Both the position numbers and the translations under genes were made by a program. A stretch of 64,000 bases of DNA from a virus: the IMG/VR virus record IMGVR_UViG_3300043419_000898, positions 1 through 64,000 of that record; one strand, written 5' to 3'. Below the pieces are notes generated by a model that ran no database searches, was not told where the DNA came from, and was given only the letters and a program-made list of their open reading frames with translations. Positions 1 through 8,898 of the stretch are shown here, one piece after another. Every line of letters begins with the position of its first letter. Position 1 is the first letter of the stretch.

Positions 1-1
1 T

Positions 2-157
2 GGCGTGTGGAAACGAGACCATCTACCTAACCTACTCATTGAGTGGCTCAAAGGACGTGACACAGAAGGATGGAAAGGCGTTGATTCGCTTGCTTATAAC
101 ACTCTTTGGGAAGTCATGGAAAAACGTGAACAACGTGCCAAGGACAAAGAAGGATGA
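2..157 (+). CDS. 3' end of an unknown gene (partial)
   Basis: An open frame enters from the left edge and stops with TGA at 155-157, giving 51 residues that end in a charged tail (KREQRAKDKEG). It is on the same strand as the methyltransferase that follows 39 nt later, so the two are probably co-transcribed. Too little is present to assign a family. Confidence 0.6.
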   Translation, partial: GVWKRDHLPNLLIEWLKGRDTEGWKGVDSLAYNTLWEVMEKREQRAKDKEG

Positions 158-196
158 GTCCATCATTTTACTGATACACAAATTCAAGGATGTTCA

Positions 197-1777
197 ATGA
201 TATACCTATCTGTATTTAGTGGCATAGAAGCCGCAACCGTCGCTTGGAAAGACCTTGGATGGGAACTAGTCGGTCTTGCTGAGATAGAACCGTTTCCATG
301 CTCAGTCTTACAGCATCACTACCCAGACGTCACGAACTACGGTGATATCAACAACTACAAGGAGTGGAACATTGAGAGAGGTTCAGTTGACCTTATTGTC
401 GGAGGAAGCCCTTGCCAAGCCTTCTCTACTGCCGGACTCAGAAAAGGACTTGAAGACCCAAGGGGAAACTTGGCTCTCGTTTATCTCGGACTCATTGACC
501 ATCTGCGACCAGAATGGATTGTTTGGGAAAACGTGCCCGGTGTATTGTCATCTAACGGCGGAAGGGATTTTGGAACCTTCCTTGGGTCGCTTTCTCAGCT
601 CGGGTATGGGTGGTCCTACCGAATCCTTAACTCTGAATACACCGGAGTACCCCAAAGACGTCGTCGAGTCTACCTTGTCGGACATTCTTCTGGAGATTGG
701 CGACGTGCCGCCGAAATACTATTTGAGCCAGAGAGCATGTGCGGGAATCCTAAGAAGAGCCGAACAAAGAGGGCGAGAATTGCCCCCACTCCTAAAAGAG
801 GCACTATTGTCGGTGATTGCGAAGGAAGAGTCGGAAACCCAACCCTAACTTGTTCTAACCTAGCCAACATCAACAACCAGTCATTCCTAGTAGGCGAAAA
901 GGTCGTACCTTTCCGTAAGTCGTCCAGAGCACAAACAAAAGACGGGCTGGAAACATGGGTGGAAGATGAAGTATCAAACACCGTCAATTGTTACGACGTC
1001 GGTGATGTACGTTCAACTAACCTATCCGTCCACCTCTACGAGAACCATCCAAACGACTCACGGGTCAAAGAACTATTCGGCGTATGCTCCACCGTCACTA
1101 GTCGATGGGGCACGGGTGGTGGGAATGTCCCACTTGTGGGGCATGAAAACAAAACTGTTTACTCCATCCGTGAAGATGCCAAAGCAAACACATTTAGTGT
1201 CAATGAACGAACAACAGTTAATACCATACAAGCGATGCGACCAGCCGTGTCATCACATCATGCTCAGAACTTTGTTGTTCATCGACCATCAGACAACATC
1301 GCCAACACCATCGGATGTGGAAACCATATGACACCAGAAGATGTGGTTATGCTATCTATCCCCATACAAGACACCAGAGACGTCCAGAAGAGCCAGAATG
1401 GACTAGGAGTCGGTGATGTTGGCTCTCCAGCCTATACGGTCGATACACACGCCACACAAGGGGTAGCACAAGTCTTTGCGTTCAACCATCAAAGTGCCGG
1501 AGATATGAGAGGAGTTAACCTTAAGACAACCGCTCAACTTCAAGCATGTCAACAAACATCTGTGCTATACAACATGATTGTCCGAAGGCTGACACCAGTT
1601 GAGTCCCTTAGACTCCAAGGCTTTCCAGATGACTATCTTGATGTCCTACACAACAACAGAACACCGGGTGATAATGCCATCTTTAAAGCCATAGGGAATA
1701 GCATGGCTACTCCCGTTGTCGGCTGGGTTGGAAAACGCATCCAAGCATCTATAGACAGACGCCTAGGTAAAGGTTAA
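197..1777 (+). CDS. DNA (cytosine-5-) methyltransferase
   Basis: Transfers a methyl group from SAM to C5 of cytosine in a specific DNA site. The order of C5-MTase motifs is visible: motif I SVFSGIEAA (residues 5-13), motif IV GGSPCQAFS with catalytic Cys73, motif VI ENVPG (111-115), motif VIII QRRRRVYLVG (153-162), and C-terminal motifs IX/X with LTPVESLRLQGFP and AIGNS. About 300 residues lie between VIII and IX, where the target-recognition domain belongs; this part is long and repetitive. A single phage MTase without a visible restriction partner suggests self-modification against host restriction (inference). Its end overlaps the convergent tail gene by 15 nt. Confidence 0.95.
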   Translation: MIYLSVFSGIEAATVAWKDLGWELVGLAEIEPFPCSVLQHHYPDVTNYGDINNYKEWNIERGSVDLIVGGSPCQAFSTAGLRKGLEDPRGNLALVYLGLIDHLRPEWIVWENVPGVLSSNGGRDFGTFLGSLSQLGYGWSYRILNSEYTGVPQRRRRVYLVGHSSGDWRRAAEILFEPESMCGNPKKSRTKRARIAPTPKRGTIVGDCEGRVGNPTLTCSNLANINNQSFLVGEKVVPFRKSSRAQTKDGLETWVEDEVSNTVNCYDVGDVRSTNLSVHLYENHPNDSRVKELFGVCSTVTSRWGTGGGNVPLVGHENKTVYSIREDAKANTFSVNERTTVNTIQAMRPAVSSHHAQNFVVHRPSDNIANTIGCGNHMTPEDVVMLSIPIQDTRDVQKSQNGLGVGDVGSPAYTVDTHATQGVAQVFAFNHQSAGDMRGVNLKTTAQLQACQQTSVLYNMIVRRLTPVESLRLQGFPDDYLDVLHNNRTPGDNAIFKAIGNSMATPVVGWVGKRIQASIDRRLGKG

Positions 1778-4702
1778 CCCAGTATCAATAGATGTCACAA
1801 CTATCACGCTTCCAGATGTGTTTCTGTAGAACAGATAGACAACATTATCTTTGACAAAGGCGGCTAACGAGTCATCAGCCACACCAGAGGCAACAACGGC
1901 GTGGCTTGCTTGTGTATTGTTACCTTGAGGGTCACGAACTACACAGTTGATAGCACCACCAGTTGTTCGAGCAAAGATAAACTCCATACCATTGGAGCCT
2001 ACACAAGCCGTTGGCTTTGTTCCAGCCATTACTGTTACTGCCACAGAGAATGTATTCCCTTCATCATCAGAGTAAACACTGTATGTTGTTCCAGCATTAG
2101 CATATATGACGTCTAGTCGCTTTTGTGCGTTTGTTATCGTCCACCGAATCTCAAAACCACTATCACAAGCAATACCAGTATTCTTGTCTAGCCAAGTTCC
2201 GTTGTTGTGGTCATTACAAAAGTGGAGATGAATATTCCCATCAACAACATCAGCGTAGAACTTACGAAGAGATGAGTGAACATCAGCAGATAAGTCCCTC
2301 TCACCTTGTTCGGCAAACCTATAGACAACACGCTGCCTAATCGATGTGTAAGCCGGATTCCAGTTAACGGCTATCGTGTAATAGTTGATGGTGTGATTCT
2401 TAGTACCTAACCCATACGGAGTACCAGTCTCATAAACACCTTCTGTTGTGAATGTTGAATCAGTTCCACCAGAAGATGAATCAAATGTACGAACAACAGA
2501 AACAGTTCCAGTTGTTGCTATATCTCCATTGTTGTCGTACGTGATGCCATGAGCTGGAGCACGAAGGAAAGATGCACCTTTGAGATACAAGACGTGCGGA
2601 GTGCCACCATTGTGCACATCGAATGGGTCATCTAAATCTGGGATGAAGTCACCAACGATGGAGTCAAACAATGCTTGTGCTTTTACTGAGCCACCATTGT
2701 TGTCGAAACCATAGTGCCAGTCGTGACCAGTAGCTCCACCACCACCACCCTTCTTACGAGCGATAGCACCGCCACCGTGAAGCCAAGTAGCAAGACCAGT
2801 TTCACCATTGAGATAACAATCTCTAAGAGGCGGCTGAGACACGGCACATGTACCAGCACCGGGATACGGAACCGTGTTTGAAGCATTGAAACCGGGATGC
2901 CGGATAATGCCAGCATCACTTGCTAAAATCTGATTTACCAAATCAAGTATAGAAAGTGATTGTGCTGCCCAAGTGGAAACCACCGGTGTCACTGTGTTCT
3001 GGAAGTGAATGTCAGACTCTTCCTCAGTTCGTCCGTCTTGCTCTAACTGCCAAAATCTACGAGCGTAATAGTAGGTTACAGTCAGATTTGGGTCTGTTGC
3101 AACAATGTCGGCAGTTATACGTTCAGCCTTCCACTTCTTACCAGAAGGTAAAAAGTTTTGATGGGCATGCGTTACCTTATCAAGTTCAGTTGTTCCGATA
3201 TCAATAGCACCGGCAGACACACGCAGTTGTGACGCACTTGTCACACCCCAGTAGGCACTGTCTACGGACTCGGCACCAGCGTAGTCAGTAGATACAAGGT
3301 TTTTCCTTGGATATGGGTCATTCTTATTGTCATACTGAGGAAGAGCACCTACTGACCACTCATCTGGCATACAGAGGTCAAGTGTGACTACTTGGTATGT
3401 TGTTGTTGCTGCAACCACGTTCCATCGCTTTGTATTGCCATGAAAGTCGGTTATCTCAATCGTTCCGGCTTGATTTGTTCCAGATTGGCACTTTATTTGT
3501 ATCTTTAGCCATCGATAAGAACTCATGCCTTGAAGCGGAGCGTATGTCCGAGTGTTTCCAGTACCGGCTATAGAGTATGGATTTGTGAGTTGTATTTGAG
3601 CACCGTTAAACTCCCAAGAACGGAACATGATTCGCTTATCGTCTGTGTCGTCGTTACGTGACAATAAGGAACCAGTTTGTATTGCTACAGATATAGAATC
3701 TGGTATCCCATCGAGTTCTGTTGTTAGGTAATCTGATGTCGTCCCATTGTAAATCTCAGAAGTAATATAATAAAAGTAAATATTATCTGTTGCAGAAAAA
3801 CCACCAGTTCCAGTAACTGCACGGTTCCTAAGTGGAAGCACTTCATAATCAAAACCGGTAATCGTGTAGTCTAAAGAGTCTGGGTAAGAATCTTTCCACG
3901 CACGTGTGACGACATCCATCTGCACCTTCGCTGGAAGCCGACCAAACGAGTTGAGAAGAATGTACTCGTCATTGATTGCAGTTGATGAGGTTACGTCTGT
4001 AGACCAGTTTGTGGCAGTATTACCACCAAATGCATGGCTGTGTGTTGCTTCGAATGGGTCTAATCCATTACATAAGTGAACTGTGACATTACATGATGCA
4101 GTTCCAGTCCTTGCCGCATAAGCATCTTGACCCGTACCTATGATGTAGTTCATAAGGACACGGTTACCAAGAGTCACAGTAGTTGTTGATGATGCACTTG
4201 CAGCACCCAATGTAAGTAAGGCTGAAGCACTACTTCCAACACGGCTTAACTCAAACCATCTGTATCCAGTTATTGGTGGATGAGTTACTTCACCAGTAGT
4301 TGAGTTGATAGACGAGCCGGAAGTAATATCCCACAATACATCAGTACCAACACTTGCACTAAATACGCCAGTGAGTGTATTAGATACATCTACATAATCA
4401 ACCGCCGGTGTATGTGTACCAGAAGCGATAGTGGTAGTGGTTGTTACTGGAGTTCCATGACCATCATCTGCTGTTAAGATAGCAGAAATTGTGTATGACC
4501 ATGTGCCACCACGGATAGGTGTACTAGTCCATTCTAATTCCCAGTAACCTATAAATCCACCGTGACCACCTACGTTTCCATTGACACGAGCATATTTATC
4601 ATCTACTGGAGGTGAGGTTGCGGCTGGAAATACAACAAAGTTGTAAGCAGTCGTAAATTCAAAATAAACAGTTCCAGTACGTGTCGTGTCTAGATATGGC
4701 AT
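1763..4702 (-). CDS. Large appendage / tail protein with a sialidase-like Asp box
   Basis: 979 residues, rich in Thr, Ser, Gly and beta-prone segments, with no signal peptide. Near the C-terminus (about residue 885) SDDEGNTFS matches the Asp-box consensus S-x-D-x-G-x-T-F/W found in sialidase/BNR beta-propellers, followed by strand repeats such as FIFARTTGG and VYLFYRN. A stretch of Gly/Lys at about 650 (KKGGGGG) may be a hinge. Size, composition and strand fit a virion appendage or receptor-binding protein; a catalytic sialidase role is not shown. The gene starts directly after a 47-residue membrane protein whose stop lies just upstream. Confidence 0.65.
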   Translation of the reverse strand: MPYLDTTRTGTVYFEFTTAYNFVVFPAATSPPVDDKYARVNGNVGGHGGFIGYWELEWTSTPIRGGTWSYTISAILTADDGHGTPVTTTTTIASGTHTPAVDYVDVSNTLTGVFSASVGTDVLWDITSGSSINSTTGEVTHPPITGYRWFELSRVGSSASALLTLGAASASSTTTVTLGNRVLMNYIIGTGQDAYAARTGTASCNVTVHLCNGLDPFEATHSHAFGGNTATNWSTDVTSSTAINDEYILLNSFGRLPAKVQMDVVTRAWKDSYPDSLDYTITGFDYEVLPLRNRAVTGTGGFSATDNIYFYYITSEIYNGTTSDYLTTELDGIPDSISVAIQTGSLLSRNDDTDDKRIMFRSWEFNGAQIQLTNPYSIAGTGNTRTYAPLQGMSSYRWLKIQIKCQSGTNQAGTIEITDFHGNTKRWNVVAATTTYQVVTLDLCMPDEWSVGALPQYDNKNDPYPRKNLVSTDYAGAESVDSAYWGVTSASQLRVSAGAIDIGTTELDKVTHAHQNFLPSGKKWKAERITADIVATDPNLTVTYYYARRFWQLEQDGRTEEESDIHFQNTVTPVVSTWAAQSLSILDLVNQILASDAGIIRHPGFNASNTVPYPGAGTCAVSQPPLRDCYLNGETGLATWLHGGGAIARKKGGGGGATGHDWHYGFDNNGGSVKAQALFDSIVGDFIPDLDDPFDVHNGGTPHVLYLKGASFLRAPAHGITYDNNGDIATTGTVSVVRTFDSSSGGTDSTFTTEGVYETGTPYGLGTKNHTINYYTIAVNWNPAYTSIRQRVVYRFAEQGERDLSADVHSSLRKFYADVVDGNIHLHFCNDHNNGTWLDKNTGIACDSGFEIRWTITNAQKRLDVIYANAGTTYSVYSDDEGNTFSVAVTVMAGTKPTACVGSNGMEFIFARTTGGAINCVVRDPQGNNTQASHAVVASGVADDSLAAFVKDNVVYLFYRNTSGSVIVVTSIDTGLTFT

Positions 4703-4703
4703 G

Positions 4704-4847
4704 TCATCTCATTATATTGAAGTAAAGCCAGTATGCACCATAGCCCATCAAGAACACAGTAAACATAAGTGAAGCCAAGCAAATAAAACTGATGACCAGA
4801 GGTAATACACCAACTGCTAATATTCGGTTGATAAGTCCTTTTCCCAT
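4704..4847 (-). CDS. Small membrane protein (47 aa)
   Basis: Begins MGKGLINRILAVGVLPLV and ends YLYFNIMR-like (YWLYFNIMR). Nearly all of residues 8-40 are hydrophobic, which gives one long or two short membrane segments with a basic N-terminus. It lies head to tail with the 979-residue appendage gene (stop at 4704-4706, next start at 4702), so the two are probably translated together. Function unknown; a holin-like or accessory lysis role is possible but unsupported. Confidence 0.55.
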   Translation of the reverse strand: MGKGLINRILAVGVLPLVISFICLASLMFTVFLMGYGAYWLYFNIMR

Positions 4848-4899
4848 AGGGTGACTATACGGTAATAATTGCTAGTTGACAAATAATATTTTTGTACGA

Positions 4900-4928
4900 T
4901 TGACAAAGATATATAAACTTGATATCAT
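4900..4928 (+). promoter_or_regulatory. Sigma70-type promoter for the 4960-7768 operon
   Basis: TTGACA (4900-4905), a 17-nt spacer, TATCAT (4923-4928). The first gene starts about 25 nt after the expected start site and has a purine-rich RBS (AGGGGAAGAAG). A second TTGACA at 4876-4881 lacks a good -10. Confidence 0.7.
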
Positions 4929-4959
4929 AAGCACACCACGAAAGTAGGGGAAGAAGAAT

Positions 4960-5241
4960 ATGGTAGAAGTTGGCGTTGTCATTAAGTGGCACACCGGTAC
5001 GCTGAAGGGTAAGTACTCATACCCATACATTGATGTTCCAAGCATTGACGACAAGTATGTACTTGCCGAGTTATCCGAGATTATTCCGGGCAAACTTGGA
5101 GTTGACTGGGATGTGGTTTCCAAGGAAGAGTTGCGCTCAAACCACTTCAACAATGCTGGTGAGTTTACACAAGATTACTTAGCAGATAGAGCATACGCAC
5201 GTCAGCGATGGCAAATTGCTCAAGTGGAGAAGTATTCATGA
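4960..5241 (+). CDS. Unknown early protein
   Basis: 93 residues, soluble, mixed charge, beginning MVEVGVVIKWHTGTLKG; no family recognised. It is the first gene of a (+) operon with an RBS just upstream and a promoter at 4900-4928. Its stop overlaps the next start (ATGA at 5238-5241). Confidence 0.75.
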   Translation: MVEVGVVIKWHTGTLKGKYSYPYIDVPSIDDKYVLAELSEIIPGKLGVDWDVVSKEELRSNHFNNAGEFTQDYLADRAYARQRWQIAQVEKYS

Positions 5242-5813
5242 ACGATGTACTAGGCTACGAACAAGAGCCGTTTATTGTTGATGTCGAGACGGGTGAAGTT
5301 GTCAGTATCCGCCCTAACTGGTTGCCAGAGATTCTTACAACTGCTGCCGATATCGAGATGTTCATGGACAAGTTGTCCATTGAAGAAGCAAAGATTGAAG
5401 CACTTGTAGCACGACGCAAGCAAATCTTAGAGAACTTGGACGGCATGATTAACCGGCACACCAAGAAGCGTGACTACCTCATGACTCGTTACGGCTCACA
5501 ACTCCGTGATGTTGCCTTAAGGAACCTTCCACGTGACCGTAAGACATATGAAACACCATTCGGCTCAGTGACTTTCCGTAAAACTCAGCCTAAAATCATT
5601 GTCAAGGACACAGAAAAAGCCATTGATACGGTTTCTGTTGTTTGTCCAGAAGCAGTCAAGGTAGAACGGTCAATCTTGGTTTCCAAGTTGTCTGATGAAA
5701 TCAAGACAGAACTTCTTACGGATGAATCACGCAGAGAAGAACTTGGCTTTGACGTTGAGCCGGAAAAAGACTGCATCAAACTAAACATCATGCAGTGGAA
5801 AGTCGAACTATGA
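5238..5813 (+). CDS. Gp157/Gam-like protein
   Basis: 191 residues from the coupled ATGA start at 5238; an in-frame upstream start at 5208 would overlap the previous gene by 34 nt and was not used. Residues about 35-85 form a charged helix (EEAKIEALVARRKQILENL), followed by TPFGSVTFRKTQPKI and EVERSI-like segments. This layout, a coiled coil then a small domain with a TPFG-x-x-x-F-R-K core, resembles the Siphovirus Gp157 family and the Gam nuclease inhibitors. Known relatives have been linked to protection of phage DNA, so that role is inferred here. It is followed directly by dUTPase. Confidence 0.5.
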   Translation: MNDVLGYEQEPFIVDVETGEVVSIRPNWLPEILTTAADIEMFMDKLSIEEAKIEALVARRKQILENLDGMINRHTKKRDYLMTRYGSQLRDVALRNLPRDRKTYETPFGSVTFRKTQPKIIVKDTEKAIDTVSVVCPEAVKVERSILVSKLSDEIKTELLTDESRREELGFDVEPEKDCIKLNIMQWKVEL

Positions 5814-6337
5814 GTACAGAAGAAAAACAACCAACGCCTCCTAAGTTCCAGAAGGTTATAAAGAAATCGGTAGCCACTCCAGAACCTATCAAAACAGTTC
5901 TACCGGGTGCACTACCAGTTCAGATTGAACTTGGCGCAGATGCCTCCATGCCTACAAAGGCAACCACTGGTTCAGCCGGATTTGATGTGAAAGCATCCGA
6001 ACGCAAACTTATCCATGCTGGTACGGCAAAACTTGTCAAGACCGGCATTAAGTTGGCTATCCCAGCCGGTTATGAAGCACAAGTCCGCTCACGTAGCGGT
6101 ATGTCGCTCAACCACAACGTCATTGTGTTGAATGCGCCGGGGACGATTGACTCTGACTATCGTGGAGAAGTCGGTGTTATCCTTATGAATGTCGGCAAGC
6201 AAGACTATGAAGTAGAAGTTGGCGAGAAGATTGCACAACTTGTATTTGCCAAGGTTGCAGACATCGAGTTCAAAGAAGCGGTCATTGCATCTGACACAGT
6301 ACGTGGTGAAGGCGGTTTCGGTAGTACGGGAGCATAA
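5810..6337 (+). CDS. dut: dUTP diphosphatase (dUTPase)
   Basis: Hydrolyses dUTP to dUMP and pyrophosphate, which keeps uracil out of phage DNA and supplies dUMP for ThyX. The trimeric dUTPase motifs are in order: AGFDVKA (56-62), RSRSGMS (93-99), GTIDSDYRGE (111-120), GEKIAQLVF (138-146) and the Gly-rich RGEGGFGSTG (165-174). A basic extension of about 35 residues precedes the core and is not part of the family. Start chosen at the ATGA overlap with the previous gene. Confidence 0.96.
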   Translation: MSTEEKQPTPPKFQKVIKKSVATPEPIKTVLPGALPVQIELGADASMPTKATTGSAGFDVKASERKLIHAGTAKLVKTGIKLAIPAGYEAQVRSRSGMSLNHNVIVLNAPGTIDSDYRGEVGVILMNVGKQDYEVEVGEKIAQLVFAKVADIEFKEAVIASDTVRGEGGFGSTGA

Positions 6338-6339
6338 GT

Positions 6340-7479
6340 ATGCCTAAGGTCTTGAATGTCGGCACTGCTGATATAGAAATCAGTCAACTCAAGCATCATC
6401 CTAAGAATGCCAACGTTGGAAACGTTGATGCCATCAAGGAGTCACTTGCCACTAACGGTTTCTTTGGACGTGTACTGGTCAATAAGAACACCATGCACAT
6501 CCTTGCTGGAAACCACCGTGTCAAAGCAGCGAGAGAACTTGGCTGGAAGACTGTACCAGTAGAGTTTGTGGATGTAGATGCAGAAGCAGAACTCCGCATC
6601 CTACTTGTTGACAACAAGACAGCCAGAATGGGTGTTGACGACGACGAGAAACTCTTGGAGATTCTGGAAGAACTCAACACCTTCGAAAGTGGACTATCCG
6701 GAACCGGATACAACGAAGACGACTTGTCTTTTCTTCATGAAATTATCAGTGGTGAAGACGAACCACTTGAACGAAACTCTCGTGTATCTGAAGAAGAAGA
6801 AGAAGAGTACGACGCTCGTGATACCCCTTGGCACTTCATGCATACGAAGTTTCCATCCGATAACGATTACGGAATCCCCTTACTTGACTTGAACCAACAA
6901 GCACGTTCAGTTATGACACCTATCATCACTTGGGGAGCCATTAGCCGTAAGAAGCAATTTGGTGGTACGTACAACATGTACACCGAAGACAGACGATGGG
7001 AAAACCTTTGGAAAGACCCAACACCTATCGTCAAGTCTGGCTGTACTGCTGTGACTGAGTTGAACTACTCAACAAACAACGACTACGCTGACATACAAGT
7101 ACTCTACGATATTTATCGCAAACGTTGGCTTTCGAGATATTGGCAGTCGTATGGTATCCAGATTTATGTTGACCTCAACATCGCAAATGAACATTTCGAT
7201 AAGGCTCTTATTGGAGTGCCACAAGGATGGGGAGCATACGCAAGCCGATTCAACGTTATGTTTGACCGTGGAACGGACGTGATGGAGTATCAGTTGGCTG
7301 TCGCCAAAGAACGAGCCGGAACAACACCACTCCTTGTCCTACTCATTGGTGGTGGCAACAAAGCAAAAGATTACTGCCGCAAGAACGGATATGTCTGGGC
7401 ACCAGAACAGATTGAAGTCAATACCGGCAAGACAAAGAACGCCATCTTGATTGGCGATGAGGAACGAGAGAATGTTTGA
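6340..7479 (+). CDS. ParB-like nuclease domain fused to DUF4417
   Basis: 379 residues. Residues about 1-95 are a ParB/sulfiredoxin-like domain with the signature LAGNHRVKAARELG and a preceding LKHHPKNAN. An acidic hinge (SEEEEEEYD) follows at about 150. Residues about 185-370 resemble DUF4417, with WENLWKDP, YRKRWLSRYWQSYGI and VLLIGGGNK segments. The function of DUF4417 is not known; ParB-like domains in phages bind or cut DNA or hydrolyse CTP. A second ParB-like protein without the C-terminal domain lies at 41259-41879. Confidence 0.75.
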   Translation: MPKVLNVGTADIEISQLKHHPKNANVGNVDAIKESLATNGFFGRVLVNKNTMHILAGNHRVKAARELGWKTVPVEFVDVDAEAELRILLVDNKTARMGVDDDEKLLEILEELNTFESGLSGTGYNEDDLSFLHEIISGEDEPLERNSRVSEEEEEEYDARDTPWHFMHTKFPSDNDYGIPLLDLNQQARSVMTPIITWGAISRKKQFGGTYNMYTEDRRWENLWKDPTPIVKSGCTAVTELNYSTNNDYADIQVLYDIYRKRWLSRYWQSYGIQIYVDLNIANEHFDKALIGVPQGWGAYASRFNVMFDRGTDVMEYQLAVAKERAGTTPLLVLLIGGGNKAKDYCRKNGYVWAPEQIEVNTGKTKNAILIGDEERENV

Positions 7480-7768
7480 CGAGTCGAAGATTATCCCTAA
7501 GCACTACAACGACGTAAAGTCAGATATTTCAGCACGTTCTGTTTATACGAACTGGAAACTAAACGGCGACCTATCAATGGTGGTCAAGTACATCAAGAGA
7601 GCCGGAAAGAAGCCGGGTGAAGATGTATCCAGTGACTTGTACAAGTGCCTCTGGTATCTAGTTGCAACTCTTACAAATGATGAAGAGATTGCCGGAAAAG
7701 TCGTGAAGTACTGCGGTGAACTACAGTCTACTTGTCAAAAGCCGACTTCCGACGAACAGAGCGAATAG
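7472..7768 (+). CDS. DUF3310-like protein
   Basis: 98 residues from MFDESKIIPKHYND; this start overlaps the previous stop by 8 nt and has a purine-rich RBS. The features KPKHY-like start, VVKYIKRAGKK and DLYKCLWYL match the small DUF3310 family found next to phage nucleotide-metabolism genes. The molecular role of the family is uncertain. It is last in the (+) operon; its end overlaps the convergent gene by about 40 nt. Confidence 0.7.
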   Translation: MFDESKIIPKHYNDVKSDISARSVYTNWKLNGDLSMVVKYIKRAGKKPGEDVSSDLYKCLWYLVATLTNDEEIAGKVVKYCGELQSTCQKPTSDEQSE

Positions 7769-8066
7769 CACTGTCGCAGTGCATCTCAAACGTAACAGCC
7801 CATGTGCGGATTACATGGGCTACTAATTCAGTCTGGTAGTCATCCACCAACATCGAGTAAATCATCTCGTCTTCGTTGTTCTTTTTGATGACTATCTTTA
7901 CTTCTGCTCTTGTGCCGAGCGGAATCCAAGTAACAAGTACTGAGTAGTCATCGACTACCCGCTTACTTGCAGATGCAGTACCACGGAAGGCACTGCCCAT
8001 AATGCTGTCTTTCAAGCAAGGTGCTATGACCTCCTTGAACTTGTCTGATAGTTCGATGGTCAACAT
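7728..8066 (-). CDS. Unknown protein
   Basis: 112 residues starting MLTIELSDKFKEVIAPCL, soluble, alternating helix and strand, with a basic tail (RSVRRKSAFDK). No family recognised. It has its own upstream gap (8067-8171) with a possible promoter (TTCACA, 18 nt, TAGAAT on the minus strand). Its last 41 nt overlap the end of the convergent DUF3310-like gene, unusual enough to keep some doubt about its exact extent. Confidence 0.6.
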   Translation of the reverse strand: MLTIELSDKFKEVIAPCLKDSIMGSAFRGTASASKRVVDDYSVLVTWIPLGTRAEVKIVIKKNNEDEMIYSMLVDDYQTELVAHVIRTWAVTFEMHCDSAIRSVRRKSAFDK

Positions 8067-8120
8067 ATTGTTGACATTCTAGCACCTAAGACATCACTGT
8101 GTGAACAAATAGGTCGTATA

Positions 8121-8157
8121 AGCCTCCAGAATGCCCAAATAGACGACTTTGGAGGCT
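8121..8157. repeat. Inverted repeat between operons
   Basis: AGCCTCCA (8121-8128) and TGGAGGCT (8150-8157) are perfect complements separated by 21 nt. The repeat sits downstream of the last virion-operon gene on the minus strand. There is no T-tract on either side, so a classical terminator is unlikely; it could be a processing or binding site. Confidence 0.5.
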
Positions 8158-8171
8158 AAACGATAAGTATG

Positions 8172-8507
8172 TCACTTCTTTAGTTTGTCTTGCGCCCTGA
8201 GTTCAATCTCATTATTGAGACGACGGAGCGTGTCTCGGCGAGAAGTTTCACTTTCCAACTTCTTCATAAGTTGATTAGTGTTTCCACCACGACGCTGGAG
8301 ACGACGAACAGCAAGTTGGTCTTGCGGTCGAAATGTACCAGATGCTAAGCGGTTAGTAATGTCACGTGCTTTTAGTAAGTCCGTTGTGCTTACCTTACTG
8401 AACATCTGACGTTGTTTCGGGATTATAGGCTCCGGCTTAGGAGCACGTTCTGCAAGGTTTGCTTCAGCACGTGCCCTAGAACCGCCAGATGTAGGTGTTC
8501 CGCCCAT
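8172..8507 (-). CDS. Basic helical protein of the virion operon
   Basis: 111 residues, rich in Arg, Lys and Gln, with a Gly/Ser/Pro-rich N-terminus and long helical stretches (LRRLNNEIELRAQDKLKK at the end). Not recognised. It is the last gene of the long minus operon, four nucleotides after its neighbour, so it is probably a late or structural protein. Confidence 0.65.
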   Translation of the reverse strand: MGGTPTSGGSRARAEANLAERAPKPEPIIPKQRQMFSKVSTTDLLKARDITNRLASGTFRPQDQLAVRRLQRRGGNTNQLMKKLESETSRRDTLRRLNNEIELRAQDKLKK

Positions 8508-8511
8508 GATG

Positions 8512-8889
8512 TTATCTGTTTATGCCACGAGCACGGTTACTCGCTGCATTCCCACCCGGAGCCATACGTCCATAAGTTTGACCAGCCGTTCCACCAAGGC
8601 TTGCACGACGTTCAATCTCGCCAAGTTCACGTCGGATACCACCAGAGCGTGATGGAGAAAGAGCTGCACTAAGTGCACCACCAAATGCAGTATTGGAGAC
8701 ACGTTTGCGAACTTTACTGACTACATCAGCACGTTCGGCAGTCAATCGCTGTACAGTCTCTGCATTTCGATTTCTCTTTGCTGCACTAATTTGACCAGTC
8801 AGACTAGCAATCTGAAAGATGCGCTCTCTGTCTGCTTGACGCAAACCACCAGTTTCAGTCCTCAGTGGACCAATAAGTGAGTCACCCAT
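8512..8889 (-). CDS. Basic virion-operon protein
   Basis: 125 residues. Residues about 15-75 are helical and charged (SAAKRNRNAETVQRL), then comes a Gly/Arg/Ala-rich tail. It resembles the 111-residue neighbour in composition, so the pair may work together, for example as minor virion or DNA-binding proteins (inference). No family recognised. Confidence 0.65.
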   Translation of the reverse strand: MGDSLIGPLRTETGGLRQADRERIFQIASLTGQISAAKRNRNAETVQRLTAERADVVSKVRKRVSNTAFGGALSAALSPSRSGGIRRELGEIERRASLGGTAGQTYGRMAPGGNAASNRARGINR

Positions 8890-8898
8890 AATACACCT

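Noticed and set aside
342-848. 168-residue open frame inside the cytosine methyltransferase
   Set aside because: It lies fully within a gene with all catalytic motifs in frame, has no own RBS and no recognisable protein features.
1763-4702. Calling the 979-residue protein an active sialidase
   Set aside because: Only one convincing Asp box and none of the catalytic Arg triad could be placed.
4872-5153. 93-residue minus-strand frame opposite the first gene of the early operon
   Set aside because: Overlaps a gene with promoter and RBS on the other strand; no support of its own.
8121-8157. Inverted repeat as a terminator or attachment site
   Set aside because: No T-tract, loop of 21 nt and no integrase; left as an unexplained repeat.
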